Of a DNA stretch of 64,000 nucleotides, positions 10,799 through 22,670 are shown piece after piece. The first letter of the stretch is position 1. Each line of letters opens with the position of its first letter. The stretch lies in assembly GCF_018294505.1 (NCBI RefSeq), contig NC_057796.1:273601906-273665905 (forward strand), read 5' to 3'. The notes beneath the pieces were generated by a model. That model saw only the letters and a list, made by a program, of their open reading frames with translations. It was not told the DNA's origin and did not search any database. The position numbers and the translations under genes are program-made. The DNA is from Triticum aestivum. Taxonomy: Eukaryota; Streptophyta; Magnoliopsida; Poales; Poaceae.

Positions 10799-11707
10799 TA
10801 TCGGTGCAACAAACCCTAGGTCTATTGCCCAAACTGTGCACAGGCCCAAGGACAAGATCACAGAACCAAGATCAGGCCGAGCATGAGGGATCAAATTCTT
10901 TGAAGGATCCAAGTGCAGATCAAGAGAAGCAAGATGAGCCACGGAAGCAAGATATCACTAAGGGAAGAACCACCCTTGGCATGTAGGCGAGCCTGGCAAA
11001 GGTAAGGTTTGCCCCAGAAGAAAACTTCTAGATCATCCCGGCAGGTCCGCCGGGGCTTGCGGAGGCAAGCCACCCCACCACTCCATCTCACGAGCGATGC
11101 AAGTCATCGGTCAGTGCGGTGTCAAGCCCCGAAGTGACTAAGTGGCTGCTTCTTGCCACATGGCAGCCACTTCCTATAGAAAACACCTGCATATGACACC
11201 CGTCCTGAGACATGTCAAGAGAGCAGGCGCGAAGCTGGCAAAACGGTTTGACAAGGGTTACCGGGCACGTGGTGATGTGACACTTGATGGCACATTTAAT
11301 GCGCTCTGTCAGCCTGCAGAATTAGGTATGATAGCATTGTTTACTATCTAATCAGTGTGTAAAGATTGATTTGCCACTGTGGTGACCCCTTGACCTATAA
11401 AATGAGTCCCATGGTAACCGTAGAAAGGATTCATACCCTTCCACATTCATACGCGCATAGCCACTCTCGCGCCGAGGCAACCTTGTCGGGCAAGTGTGCT
11501 GCATTCCACCACCATTATCCACCATCAATCCACCAAAGAAGGAGTAGGGTTTTACGCCTTGCGGTGGCCCAAACCTGGGTAAAACTACCCGTGTGATCTC
11601 TGTCGTGCTGTGTAATGCTTCTCCGCTCTTTGTGCAACGTGCCCATCCCCCCGTCGAACCAAAAAGAGGGCTCGTGGCCCCATAGGTGCCCGTGGTTTCC
11701 CATGACA
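10799..11707 (+). repeat. Element B 5' LTR
   Basis: 909 bp. Starts TATCGGTGCAAC, where the other LTR has TTTCAGTGCAAC, so the ancestral start was probably TGTCAGTGCAAC. It ends CATGACA. It is aligned end to end with 39596-40503 and followed by the primer-binding site. Confidence 0.9.
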
Positions 11708-11710
11708 TCC

Positions 11711-11730
11711 TTGGCGTGCCAGGTAGGGGG
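11711..11730 (+). other. Element B primer-binding site
   Basis: TTGGCGTGCCAGGTAGGGGG lies three bases after the 5' LTR. This is the position and form of a tRNA primer-binding site seen in Triticeae gypsy elements. The tRNA was not determined. Confidence 0.7.
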
Positions 11731-11810
11731 ATCACTTGCGTGAACCCGAGATCATCAGCAGTGTGTCATCTTCATCACCGTTTTCTTTATCGGCGGTGTC
11801 ATCAACCATG

Positions 11811-13280
11811 GTTCCCAAGAAGAAGCCCGGAGCTGCGAATCACCCGTCCACCTCGAAGGCTCCGCCGCCCACGACCGCCAACGTCGAGGGGAGAGCGGGG
11901 GCGCGTGGGGATGCAAATGCTGCGGGGGACGTGGTCGGCGTAGGTGGCGTTGTCACCACCTCCCCGATGGCCGAAGAAGGAGCGGGAGGCACCGAGGAAG
12001 GACAACATCAACAACATCCCAGCGGCCATGCTCCACGAGGTACGGATGGAGAGATTATTCTGCCTGTACCCCTTCTCCTAGCCAAAGGGCATAGCCATAG
12101 TGGTGGCACTCATTCTGCGGCGAATCGCAACCCTCTGACCGTCCCTGCTGCGGGCGCGACCGCAGGACACGTGCCACCCCCGGAACATGCTGACCCAGCT
12201 ACTGTGCCCAACGGAGCCGCTGGCCCTCAAGCGCCTCCACCTCATCACCACGCCATCCAAGCGGCTGGTTCGCAATGACGAGGGCGCGCGGTCGCCACCG
12301 GCGCCACCAGGAGCCGGCAACACTGCAATCTACATCATCATCACCTATGCTAAGCACTGCCTCAGAGGCCATGGCACGGGCCCAACTTCTATTGAGATTT
12401 CCGTCGGCATCTGATCAGATGGATGAGTGGCGAGCCACCATCCAAGACTGATTGGTTTCGCCGAGGCGGGAGGATCATAGCGAGCTGGCCCGCCATGGCC
12501 TCCCCAGGCAACGAAAACGACCCGTGTTCCTGGTCGTATGGAAAGGGCTACCCCCACTGTGCAGTCCCCACCGCTGCAACCAGCACGGGAGCCGCGAAGC
12601 CAAGAACCCGATGATGTCTCGATGGCCTCTTCTGACCCTCGAGCGCGTCAAGGCTGACTGCGGGCCCCGGGGGATAGGGGGATGGAAGGCGCGCGTGTCA
12701 TTGTCGAGCAGCGCCGCGACAACCATGCTGGTACAACGGGTGCAATGGCCTTGGCATCGACGAGCCCGTGCTCGGAGATGGCGGGTGCCTGTCTTTCGAG
12801 GATGGGTGCCCTGCCTTCACCCGTGAATTGCGGCAAGTCTGTTGGCCATCCGCTCGCACGTTCAAGCCAGAGATACCCGAGAAGTACGATGGGAGACTGA
12901 ACTCAGCAGAGTTCTTGAGCATCTACACCACCGTTGTTCAACCTGTCGGGGGAAGAGATGAGAAGGTGTTCGCCAACTACTTCCCTTTGGCACTCAAGCC
13001 AAATGTGAGGTCTTGGCTGATGCACCTACCGGAGAACTCCATTTTGACCTGGGCTGACCTGTGCCATGAGTTCGTTGGCGCCTCAACGGCCGGCCACCAA
13101 GAACCAGGACGACCCAGCGATTTGTAGCTTCTCCCGCAGAAAGAAGTAGAGACTCTGCGGAAGTACATGCAGAGCTCCAGTCGAGTCCGCAGCTGTGGTA
13201 GTTGCCTTCCAATCCAACGTGCGCAACCGCAGGATACGTTCGAAGATGAATGTTCGGTTGCCCAAGACTCTGAAGGAGCT
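11811..13280 (+). pseudogene. Element B gag, first part
   Basis: The likely start is the ATG at 11811 (MVPKKKPGAANHP). The N-terminal 150 residues are Pro/Ala/Gly/His-rich and lead to a stop at 12276-12278. The Gag core appears at 12810-13127: FKPEIPEKYDGRLNSAEFLS, NYFPLALKPNVRSWLMHLP and WADLCHEFVG, as in the retrotransposon Gag domain (PF03732) that makes the capsid. It continues in other frames to KMNVRLPKTLKEL at 13280, where another element is inserted (TSD GAGCT). Gag resumes at 20218. Several frameshifts lie between 12280 and 13280. Confidence 0.75.
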
Positions 13281-15053
13281 TGTGACACCCAAAATTTTAT
13301 TTGGCTTTTTCAAAATTTTATTTGACTTGAGGGAGGTGATTTAAATTTTCTTCTAAAGAACCCACCCTCTCAAAAACTTTCTTTGTGGCAAGTGTTTTTG
13401 TTTTGGATTCACCCAAGACTTGATTTTGGTCTTGGAGGTTTTTCCCTTTTTATTTGGACTCAAACCAAAATGTTTCTCACTTGAAAAAAAATATATCTTT
13501 TGAAAATTCCTTTAAAAAGCCCTATGGCTTTTGGAATGATCGTTTTCCACTTTCAACAAATCTCTCTTGCCATGACCTAAGTGTAGATCCCCTCTCATAA
13601 ACCTTTCCTCATCTTTGGATCTTGATGTACTTCAAATCCAGCAAGTTGAACGTCTCCCTATAAATATTTCCATTTATTTCTTATCAAAAACAATTTCTGC
13701 CTTCTATTCTAGCTCTTGAAGATTTACAAAGGAGCTACCCTTTCTGTTTTGATTTTTGCCCCCAAACCAATTTCCCTTCCTAGTCCTTTGAACCCTCAAC
13801 CAAGATCCATGAAGATCCACTGGTCTTCAGTTCAAATTTTTCAAACTACACCTGCTGCAAGTTTGGACCAGATTTGCCAAATTTGATGAAATTCATTCAA
13901 ATCCTTCTCCTAAAAATCTGAGAAAAATCAGGCAGCCTCCGGGTGCATTGAGAGGTCACCTCACCAAGTCCCAGCTCCAGGAAATTTTTTCTTGATGCCA
14001 AATCATTTCATCGAACACCTGCTGGACACTGTTTCTATAAGGTTCAGTCAAATTCAGTTAACAGTGTCTGAAACTACTGTCGTTTCTTCAGTGTCTGTTG
14101 TCGATCTCGCCAGTGCCCCGGCGTCGCCGTGTTTCCTGTCCCCTCCCCCTTGTCCTCTGCACCGCACGAGCACCTGGAAGGTTGCGGGCGTCGGCGACGA
14201 GCAGGAGGAGGTGCGCCGCCCCGTGACCGACGCCAGCGGCGGCTTTGCGGCCGCCAGAGAGAGGCGCAGCACAGACGGCACCGTCCAGCGCCGCCCAAGC
14301 CACCGGAGGCCGCCGCGTGGTCTTCCACTCCCAGTGCGCGCTGCCACCCTCGCCGTGAACCGCTGGGCGCGGGCGCGCTCTCTGCCGCCGCCGTGCCCGT
14401 ACGGCCACCCCGCCGTGGACCGGCGCCATTACGCCAAGACCGACCAGGATTAGCGGGGGAACGGCACCAGTACACCTCACTGATGCTGCCTGGCCACTTA
14501 AGCTCCTTGCCAAGCCACTGCCTCGCCGGAGCGATTCCGTTCACGGCCACCCCCTCGAGCCGCCTATAAATAGAGGCCCCGAGCTCCAACTCGAACCCAC
14601 ACCACCTCTGCACTCCACCAAGACCACGCCTAGCCACTGGAAGAGCCCCGAGGGAGTCTCCTTCCTCAACTCCGACCGCCGCGACCCGCCACGGGATCCA
14701 GCTCGATTCGCTCCCGTGCGTGCACCTCTGCCTCTCATCTCTTGCCAATAGCTTCCCTATGCATCCACGCTCCTGACCCGCGCTTCAATTCAGAGTTTGC
14801 AGCACCCACCAGAGTTCCCCACCATCGCCCGAGCCGTCGTCCGCCGGAGAAAGTGTCGCCGTCGACGTGGTGCTCCCCGACGACCAAGTCCACCACCCAC
14901 CGACGCGGAAGGACACGCTGAACCTCTTGGTACACTCCGATCTCCCTGACTCGCCGTGGTTCGACACCGTCGACCACCGCAGCCTTCGGGCGCCGGCGAG
15001 GTTTTCAAACCTGACATGTGGACCCCCACGTCAGCCTCTCTAGTTGCCGGCGA
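13281..15053 (+). repeat. Left LTR-like block of the mosaic element
   Basis: About 1.77 kb starting TGTGACACCC. A TATA-like CTATAAATAG lies near 14562-14571, followed by a C-rich leader, which is LTR promoter architecture. The right boundary is where integrase coding sequence begins (about 15054); the end of this LTR is probably missing. GC-rich open frames at 14054-14748 are judged non-coding. Confidence 0.6.
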
Positions 15054-15809
15054 GATTATGGATCTAGTTGGGACGACAATTTGCCGTATGCGGAGTTTTC
15101 GTAGAACAACAGTTATCAAACCAGTTTGAAGATGGCCCCTTTCGAAGCTTTGTACGGAAGGAGGTGTAGAACACCGTTGTTATGGGACGAAGTTGGAGAC
15201 CGTCAGTTGTTTGGACCAGATTTGATTAAGGAGTCTGAACAGAAAGTGAGGTTGATTCGCGATAGGCTCAAGGTAGCCCAGTCCAGACAGAAGAGTTATG
15301 CTGATTCTAAACGAAAGGAGACAGTTCACGAAGTCGGAGACAGAGTGTATCTTCGAGTATCACCACTTCGAGGAGTAAAGCGCTTTGGAGTTAAGGGAAA
15401 GTTAGCGCCCCGTTTTATCGGACCATACAGAGTGTTGGAACGTATGGGAGAAGTTGCCTACAAGCTGGAATTGCCCGAAGGATTGTCTGGAGTACATGAT
15501 GTATTTCATGTTTCGCAGTTGAAGAAGTGCCACGCAGAAATGGCTGAGATACCAGTAAGAGATACTGTGCCACTGGAAGCGATTCAGTTGGAAAGTGATT
15601 TGACTTATGAGGAGAAACCAGTTAAGATTCTCGAGTATGCCAGCCGAGTTACCCGCAACAAGGTTATCAAGTTTTGCAAAGTTCAGTGGAGTCACCACAC
15701 AGAGGATGAAGCCACCTGGGAGCGAGAGGAAGATCTACGGAAAAACCACTCCCACCTGTTTTCTAGCCAACCCGAATCTCGAGGGCGAGATTCATCTTTA
15801 GGGGGGTAG
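15054..15809 (+). pseudogene. Gypsy integrase C-terminus and chromodomain-like tail
   Basis: Reading starts at DYGSSWDDNLPYAEFS, the end of the integrase catalytic domain. A TAG follows at 15102-15104, then NNSYQ and LKMAPFEALYGRRCRTPL, an integrase landmark. The piece from 15126 to 15809 is open for 227 codons. It contains VGDRVYLRVSPLRGVKRFG and GKLAPRFIGPYRVL (integrase C-terminal region), then VFHVSQLKKC. The tail has KILEYASRVTRNK, KVQWSHHTEDEATWERE and a final Ser/Gly-rich stretch, matching the chromodomain-like end of chromovirus integrases, which helps target insertion. It stops just before a polypurine tract (AGGGGGGTAGG) and the right LTR. All upstream pol and gag are gone. Confidence 0.85.
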
Positions 15810-15812
15810 GTT

Positions 15813-18800
15813 TGTAACATCCCAAATTTCCAATTTGGAATGTTGTACATAGATCATAAATGCATATCATGTTTTGTTGCATTTTGACAAATCCTCGTTA
15901 AATCCTAAGCAGCTCAAGGACCCTCGGAGAGAGTTGGGGATTTTCTCGAATTTTCAAATTTGATTTTTTCCAACGAGGATTTCGGTTTTAATTATTTTTC
16001 TCTCCGGAAAAGTATTTCAATTTTGAAAAGTAAACGAGAGGAGAAAATATGACTTCTCCAAAACATTTGAAATACTGGAGGAGAAATGTTAAAATCATTT
16101 ATTGGCATTTATTTGGATTTTATTTGCAATTTTATTGCATGTTTTCAAAATATTTATTTTTGATTATAAAAATGTTCACCCTATTCTAGATTTTCTAACT
16201 AGACGGGGAAAATTTATTTCATATTTTTCTGATTTATATTTATTTTTCTACGCAATATTTTTCCACGGAATTTATTTTAAAAAAAACGCGCCCGCGCCGA
16301 CTGGGCCAAAGGCCCAGCCGACGGCCCGCCCGCGACCTCTCCTCCTCCCGCATGGAGCCGCCGCCGCCGGAGTCCGTTCCGGGCACGGAAGCCGCCGCCG
16401 CCTCGGGTGCCCCCTTCCCCAAGCACAGGAGCCCCCCCTTTCTATAAATAGCCCCCCTCTCTTCTCTCCTCACCCCATCGCCGCCGCCGCCCGCAACATC
16501 GCCGCCGCCGCCGCCGGTTGCCTCGCCCGCCGCCCCTCGCCGCCCCTCGCCGCCCCTCGCCGCCTCCCCGAGCCCCGCACCCCGCCGCCGAGCCCCGCCC
16601 CGCCGGAGCCCCTCGCCGGAGCCCGCCCGACGAGGTACTGCCGCCGGCCGTCTTCGTTGACCGGTTTTCTGTAAAAAAAACCCTTCGTTTAAAAAAAACC
16701 CTAGATCGGATTTTTTTCGGTTTTCTTATTTCGCGAGCGTTCACCGAACCGTTCGTTTTAACGAACGCGTTCGTCGGTTTTTCTCTGTTAACGAACGTCC
16801 GTTATTTAACCGTTCGTCCGTTTTTCTTTTCGTCGGATTTTCTTGTTATTTTCTCAGATTCGATTTCTGATCGAATCTTCGAATCTGTTTAACTTCTCGC
16901 TCGTTTATCGGAATCAGGCGATTCAAGCGCCTAGAGTTTCGTCTCAAAATTCTCTTTCCGTTTAACCTACTCAAACAAGTTTTTGCTACAGTAAAATTTG
17001 ACCTAGATCCAGATTAGCAAACGAAGTTTCTTTCTTTCGCCGTTTGACTTTCGTTGCTTCTTTCGAGTTGATTTTTTTTTGCAAACCGGAGTTCTTAAGT
17101 TGAACTTTCTGGTTGGATCTTTTATTCGAGTTTTACCTGTGCATTAGTTGAGTACTGATTGTATGCTTGTTTGTTTGCGATAGAGTACCCGGAGTGTGCC
17201 GCCTGTTACTTTGACTCGTTAGGTTTTGCGGATCATCAGCAAGGCAAGTAACACTTTGATCATATTCCGTTCATACCCAGTTTTATTGCATTAGATCTTT
17301 TTCCCCAAACACATTGCATGATTAGGATCTAAATAACTTGTGGGTATCTGGGAAGTAGTTGAGGTAGTACCTATTGCCTGCTTTACTTTATCAAACCCTT
17401 GGGAGTTACTTCTACATTGCTTTTATTATTGCCATGCTATGCGTAGATGTGGAATGGGTTTGAGTGATATTCATGACAGATGTGAGATGTTTAATAACGG
17501 TTCAACTCAAGGTGGCAACTAAAACTCACATCTGGGTGGATTGAGGCACCTGGAGAACCCAGTGTTGTCTGTATGTATAAGGTCCGCCACCCAGGCTCAA
17601 AGGGATCATAAGATTATTCATGCTAGAAACTTCCGTGTGCAGCCACAAGCTATTATGGGCTCTAGCATAGCTGAGTAGGTTACAGCATCTCTTGAAGAGG
17701 TGGACTAGCAGATGTAGGGGAAACTAGGTGTACCGGTCCATCCAGAGTAGAGAGTGATTGTTTCTGAAAGACTGTGTCTCGGTCATCCGTTTCTCAAACA
17801 TCATGCAGTGCGAGAATTAAGCGGAGGCGATCGAGTCTTGTGGGGAAAAGTGCACAAACCTCTACAGAGTGTACAAACTGATCATGATTAGCCGTGTCCC
17901 CGGTTATGGACAACTTGAGTATCTAGTATTTGGATTATCATTTGAATCTCATCACCGTGATAATTATAATTAATTTGTTGGGTTAATGATGATATTTAAT
18001 TGGGATTGAGTTGGAGGTACCTTCTCAATGTTTCAACCACCATGATAGTTAAATAAAATTTATTCCTTTGCAGTAGGATAAAATTGGCTTTTCGCAAAAC
18101 TGTAACCATAGAGCCTTTCCACCAGCCACATATGCATATAGTATAGCATTATTATTGTTCATTGCTCTCTATGTGTTACATTGCTAGCATATTCTATGTG
18201 CTGACCTGTTTCGGGCTGCAACGTTTCATGTTGCAGACCTTTCAGACGACGAGTAAGGTGCCTTAGGTCGTGGTCTTATACTCAGTGATGCCGCTGGAGT
18301 TGATGGACTCACTTATCTTCCAAGTCTTCCGCTGTTATCATTATTAGATGGCCTTAAGCCATGTTTATCATACTTAATCTCTTCGGAGATATTCGATGTA
18401 ATAAGTGTGTGATTGCTACTCTATTATAAATCCTACATTTGTACTGTGCGTGTCAGCATTACTGATCCAGGGATGACACTGGTGCACAGCAGCACAGGCC
18501 ATTTGAGGTCTGGTCGCTATAGTCGTGCATGGCATATGAGCATCGGTGAGTATCTCGTTGCATGTGAGGCAACCACCCGTGTGTTCCGAAGTTACTATGA
18601 TCTCTGAGGAGAGATGGCCTAGTCATGTGGTGACATGAAGGGCAGTAAGGTGGTACTGTTGTAGCATGCCAGCCTTACGTCTTCCGTTAAATTCCGACGT
18701 TAACGTGGACGGACTCACGTTATCGTTCTTCCCCCTTCCGTGCTACCACATGTTTTCTGCCAGAATGTGGTTTAGTAAGTTGGTAACCTCTTTCCATGTA

Positions 18801-20217
18801 CACACCAAATAGAGGGGCCGGGATGAGGGTTCCATGGCCCTGGATTAAAGCCAGTCATCTGGTCAGGGGGCATGGGTGTTTCCGGTTGGGACCAAGAGGG
18901 GGGCACCCCTTAGAGCGCGCGTATAGAAATTTGATCCCATGCTACGCGAGGTTGTAGCCTCCCCGTCTCAAGGTGTTTCTTCCAAAACACCGTAGACGGA
19001 ACTAGTCCCCGTGACTACTGAAATCCGTTGGCTGTGGTTAAAGTACAAACTCTGCAGAGTCAAATCCTTCCGAGTCATCGTATCCGTGGTCAAGAACCGT
19101 GATCAGTGAACCCGTATCTATGTCAAACCCTCATGGTATACTCTTTCCCCGGTAAATAAGCTTGAGCGGTAAACTTGGTTGAACGTTATTCCCGTGGATG
19201 GACTAACCCCGTTGTTTATCTCATGTCTGAATATTTCCTTGTTGTGGTATTATAGTCATGAACTACTAAATTATCAAGTTATGAAATATAAGCCCTTTAT
19301 GTGATGTCGCTCAGACGTCCGACTGTGGCATGTTTGTCTTTTACTTTCAATATAAGCCCTTTATGTGATGTCGCTCAGACGTCCGACTGCGGCATGTTTG
19401 TCTTTTACTTTCAATATAAGCCCTTTATGTGATGTCGCTCAGACTCCGACTGTGGCACGCACTGTCATTTATTTTCTGTTATAAGCCCTTTATGTGGCGT
19501 CGCCTTGACGCCCGACTGCGGCATTGCTATTCTTGCATTTTCCTCTCGAGGAGTCATTCAGACCCTCGTTTGGCACCCAGTATTTATTTTGGGATTTCGG
19601 GAGGACTACCGCCCGACTTCTCTCTTATTTCCCATGCATTATTACCTCTATGTCTGAGTGCACTTGTTAATCTGTTCATATGCATCATGTTTACATTTGT
19701 TATATCTTAAGTCCGAACTGTCTTGCGAGTACTTTCATAGTACTCACCTGGCTTGTTGATTTGGCCAGATGTTGACGAAGGCGATCTCATGGATGAAGAG
19801 TTTGATAGTGAGTCCGACGCCTAGAGGAGTCCCAGTCAGTCCCGTGCGATCCTGGATATTGGTCACTTGTATTATATACGCTTCCGCCACCCCCAATAAG
19901 TCTCCTCGAGCCTCACTCCAACGCTCGAAGGGTTGTTAGTTTTCAGGAGTCATATCACCCCCATCGCGGTGATATTCCCACCACCACTTCTATCGTGAGT
20001 TAGTAGTTATGCCACCCTATCCGCCATTATGTTTAATGGTGTGCTTGTAATAAATTGTTGGGCAGTCTCTGCTCAACCTTGTATTATATTTAGTACTCCT
20101 GGTATTTTCTTCTGTGACCAAGATATTGTTTACCAGTGAAAAGAAATTCTTCTTTACTGGTCCGTAAAAGGGATTGGTCTCTCAATAAATATTTTTATTG
20201 AAAAACCGGTCGTGATA
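15813..20217 (+). repeat. Right (3') LTR of the mosaic element, 4.4 kb
   Basis: Starts TGTAACATCCC directly after the polypurine tract and ends at the GAGCT TSD. It contains a CTATAAATAG box at about 16443-16452, then a (GCC)n-rich segment (16478-16640), a long AT-rich leader and a 64-bp tandem repeat (19287-19545). Such long LTRs are known in Triticeae gypsy elements. Confidence 0.75.
19287..19545 (+). repeat. 64-65-bp tandem repeat, four copies, within the LTR
   Basis: Copies begin with TATAAGCCCTTTATGTG at 19287, 19351, 19415 and 19480. Each contains GTCGCTCAGACG(T)CCGACTG and GGCA, followed by a T-rich end. The first two are nearly identical; the fourth is diverged. Confidence 0.9.
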
Positions 20218-20872
20218 GAGCTTTAGACCTTTGGTGGACAAGTGTGCTCAGGTGGAGGAAGGGAGGAAACTCCCTGGAGAGGGATATTGCATCGACATCG
20301 ACTCAAAGGATGACGACGAGACCACCAGTCAGAAGAAGAACAAGAAGCGCAACAAAAAGCGCAAGGATAAGGTAGTGATGACCGTTAAGGGATCGGGCAC
20401 GCCTAGTACCGGCAAGAAGGATAAGGCCGAAGCCCCTGGCAAGGAAGTTGCCGCGTGCACTGACTGCTGGGAGGCTGCGGCTGCTGAGAAAGCTGGGAAA
20501 GGTGATGGGCCATACTTCAAGATCCATGGGACCAAGGGCCGCGATCTCCAGGAGTGCCACCAAGTTGAACAGCTCGTCAAGAAGCAGAGAGCTGAGTATG
20601 AGAAGCGTGGTAAGGAAAAAGGTTAGAATGGCACTGGCGGGAAGGGCCGAGGCAGTGAAGTAAGTCGCCCCAGCAAGGCTCCTCGGAACCAAGGAAAACC
20701 CGCCAGGGGCCAAGGGAAGGAGGATTGCAGTGATGAAAGCGATGGAGGGGATGAAGAGGAAACCAGCGAGCAGGAATTCTAGAAGGCCACTGACGCCCTG
20801 TGAATTGACGGGGGTGCATCTTTGCACTCCTCTCACCGCCAACTAAAACAGTGAGCGCGTGAGGCCAATGCC
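20218..20872 (+). pseudogene. Element B gag, second part
   Basis: Resumes after the GAGCT duplication with VDKCAQVEEGRKLPGE, the C-terminal end of the Gag core. A Lys/Arg-rich basic tract follows (KKNKKRNKKRKDK), then a Cys/His-poor segment with GKGDGPYFKIHGTKGHD-like sequence and KKQRAEYEKRG. The open frame runs 20231-20626 (131 codons). The later part is Glu/Asp-rich with stops (TAG at 20780, TGA at 20801). It leads into the protease. Confidence 0.7.
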
Positions 20873-21832
20873 ATGGAGCCAGCAGCCGATTCTCGGAAGC
20901 CGCTCAAGTGGTCACGCACGCCCATCATCTTTGACGAAGAGGACCACCCTGACCGCACTACCGCGGTAGGGTGTTTGCCATTGTTGGTATCGCCAACAAT
21001 TCACAACCTCAGATTCACAAATATGTTGGTTGACGGTGGCGTCGGTTTGAATCTAATTTCCCCGAAAGTCATCAGCAGACTCCAGATAGCAGAGAAAGAG
21101 CTCAAGGTCATGGGCACGTTTCAAGGAGTCAGCCCCGGCAAGAGTCATCCTAAGGGAAAGATCATGTTGCCCGTGATGTTCGGAGGAGAGTTGAACTACC
21201 GGACTAAGATAGTTGTGTTTGATGTGGTTGACCTCCCCTTGCCGTACAATGGAATCCTTGGGCATCCTTCCCTGGCCAAATTCATGGCGGCATCCCACTA
21301 TGCCTACAACACCTTGAAGATGCCAGGGCCGATGGCTGTCAATTCCATTCCGTCAGACAAGAAGGACACAATTATTTGCGTGGATAAGATGTACTGGGAC
21401 GCAGTCGCGGCTGAAGCCATGGTTCCCGCCAAGGAAAGCAATAGAAAGAAGAAGGCTAGCAGGGATGCCGACAAGGAATCCGGGAAGCGTACCTCTTAGG
21501 AGTGTGCCACACCTGTTGATGACGTGCCTGAGAGTTCCAACAACAAGAAATCCAAGGCTGCTGCACCCCATGTGAAAAAGGTCCAGGCAGGGCTGGCTGG
21601 CGCTGATGGTACTTTCATTATCAGTGCCACCCTTGATGACAAATAGGAAAGCACACTCGTTGCCTTCCTACGGGCAAATATCGATGTCTTTGCTTGGCAA
21701 CCATTTGATATCCCCGGTGTTCCCAGGAAGGTAATCGAGCACCACCTTGCTGTCTGCCCACATGCCCGACCCGTCAAGTAGAAGGTTCGGAAGCAAGCCT
21801 TGGACTAGCAGCAGTTCACTGCCGAGGAGATC
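20873..21832 (+). pseudogene. Element B protease and linker to RT
   Basis: The open frame 20873-21499 (208 codons) carries the retropepsin-like active site as MLVDGGVGLNLIS, where gypsy elements of this group typically have DGGS. It continues with FGGELNYRTKIVVFDVVDLP and YNGILGHPSLAKFMA. The protease would mature Gag-Pol. The same frame continues to RT but is cut by TAG codons at 21497, 21644, 21779 and 21806. At 21644 the TAG separates TLDDK from ESTLVAFLRANIDVFAW, the same spot as in element G. Confidence 0.8.
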
Positions 21833-22670
21833 ATGAAACTTGAGGCAGCTGGTTTGGTCAGAGGAGTACTACATACAACATGGTTAGCAAATCCAGTGGT
21901 TGTGTGCAAGGCTAATGGGAAATGGAGGTTTTGCATAGATTTCACGGATTTGAACAAGGCATGCCCTAAGGACCCATTCCCCTTGCCGCGCATTGACCAG
22001 ATTGTGGATTCCACTTCTGGGTGTGATTTGCTCTCCTTTCTGGATGCCTACTATGGATACCATCAGATCTTTATGTCCAAGAAGACGAAGAGAAGATCTC
22101 ATTCATCACCCCCTGGGGCACGTACTGCTTTGTGCACATGCCTTTCGGGTTGAAGAGTGCCGGGTCCACCTTTGCAAGAGCAGTCCAGATTGGTTTTGAA
22201 CTACAGTTGCACAGGAACATTGAAGCTTATATGGATTATATTGTGGTCAAGACCAAGGATAGATCAACCCCATCCAGGATTTGGAAGAGACGTTTGCTAA
22301 TCTGCGCAAGATCAACCTGAAGCTGAACCCGGAGAAGTGCGTGTTTGGCGTTCCCTCCAGCAAGCTACTTGGTTTTTTCATATCCCACCGCAGGATAGAG
22401 GCCAACCTCGATAAGATCAAGGCTATTGAGCAGATTCAGGCACCCAAGACAGTTAAAGATGTGAGGCGTTTGACAGGATGCATTGCCGTACTTAGCAGAT
22501 TCATCTCTAAGTCTGCCGAGCGTGCCTTGTCGTTCTTCAAAAAGAGGAGCACAATAGCGGAGGCAACCCTGAGGACGCGACAAGTAAGAAAGTGGTGCAG
22601 TGCCCAGTATACTTCGTCAGCTCCCTGTTGCAGGGGGATAGATCCAAGTATTCTAGTGTTAAAAAATTGA
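21833..22670 (+). pseudogene. Element B reverse transcriptase
   Basis: Pieces in three frames. 21833-22080 has LEAAGLVRGVLHTTWLANPV and FCIDFTDLNKACPKDPFPLP, then LLSFLDAYYGYHQI. After a frameshift near 22080, 22132-22260 has MPFGLKSAGSTFARAV and AYMDYIVVKTKD. The catalytic YxDD box is therefore YMDY, with the second Asp changed to Tyr, which would abolish polymerase activity. After another frameshift near 22265, the thumb region reads LKLNPEKCVFGVPSSKLLGF and ANLDKIKAIEQIQAP. A deletion follows SFFKKRS near 22550, removing the RT-RNase H connection. Confidence 0.85.

Larger units (their letters stand above)
13281..20217 (+). mobile_element. Mosaic gypsy element (chromovirus-like pol end) with unlike LTRs
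   Basis: Inserted in B's gag; TSD GAGCT at 13276-13280 and 20218-20222. The left terminal block (13281 to about 15053) begins TGTGACACCCAAAATTTT. The right LTR (15813-20217) begins TGTAACATCCCAAATTTCC and ends TCGTGATA, probably TCGTGACA before mutation. Between them is only the last 750 bp of pol. Each terminal block has its own TATA-like CTATAAATAG. The two blocks do not look alike beyond the first 25 bp, so this is either a recombinant between two families or a nested pair collapsed by deletion. No autonomous function remains. Confidence 0.7.

Noticed and set aside
14054..14748. Long overlapping open frames, 224 and 153 codons
   Set aside because: They lie in the GC-rich promoter/leader part of an LTR block, on both strands, with Arg/Gly/Ala-rich low-complexity products and no domain.
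16240..16892. Open frames of 60-190 codons around the (GCC)n tract
   Set aside because: Within the 3' LTR; proline/alanine/arginine repeats from GCC runs.
19287..19545. CRISPR-like array
   Set aside because: Direct tandem repeats without unique spacers, in a plant LTR.
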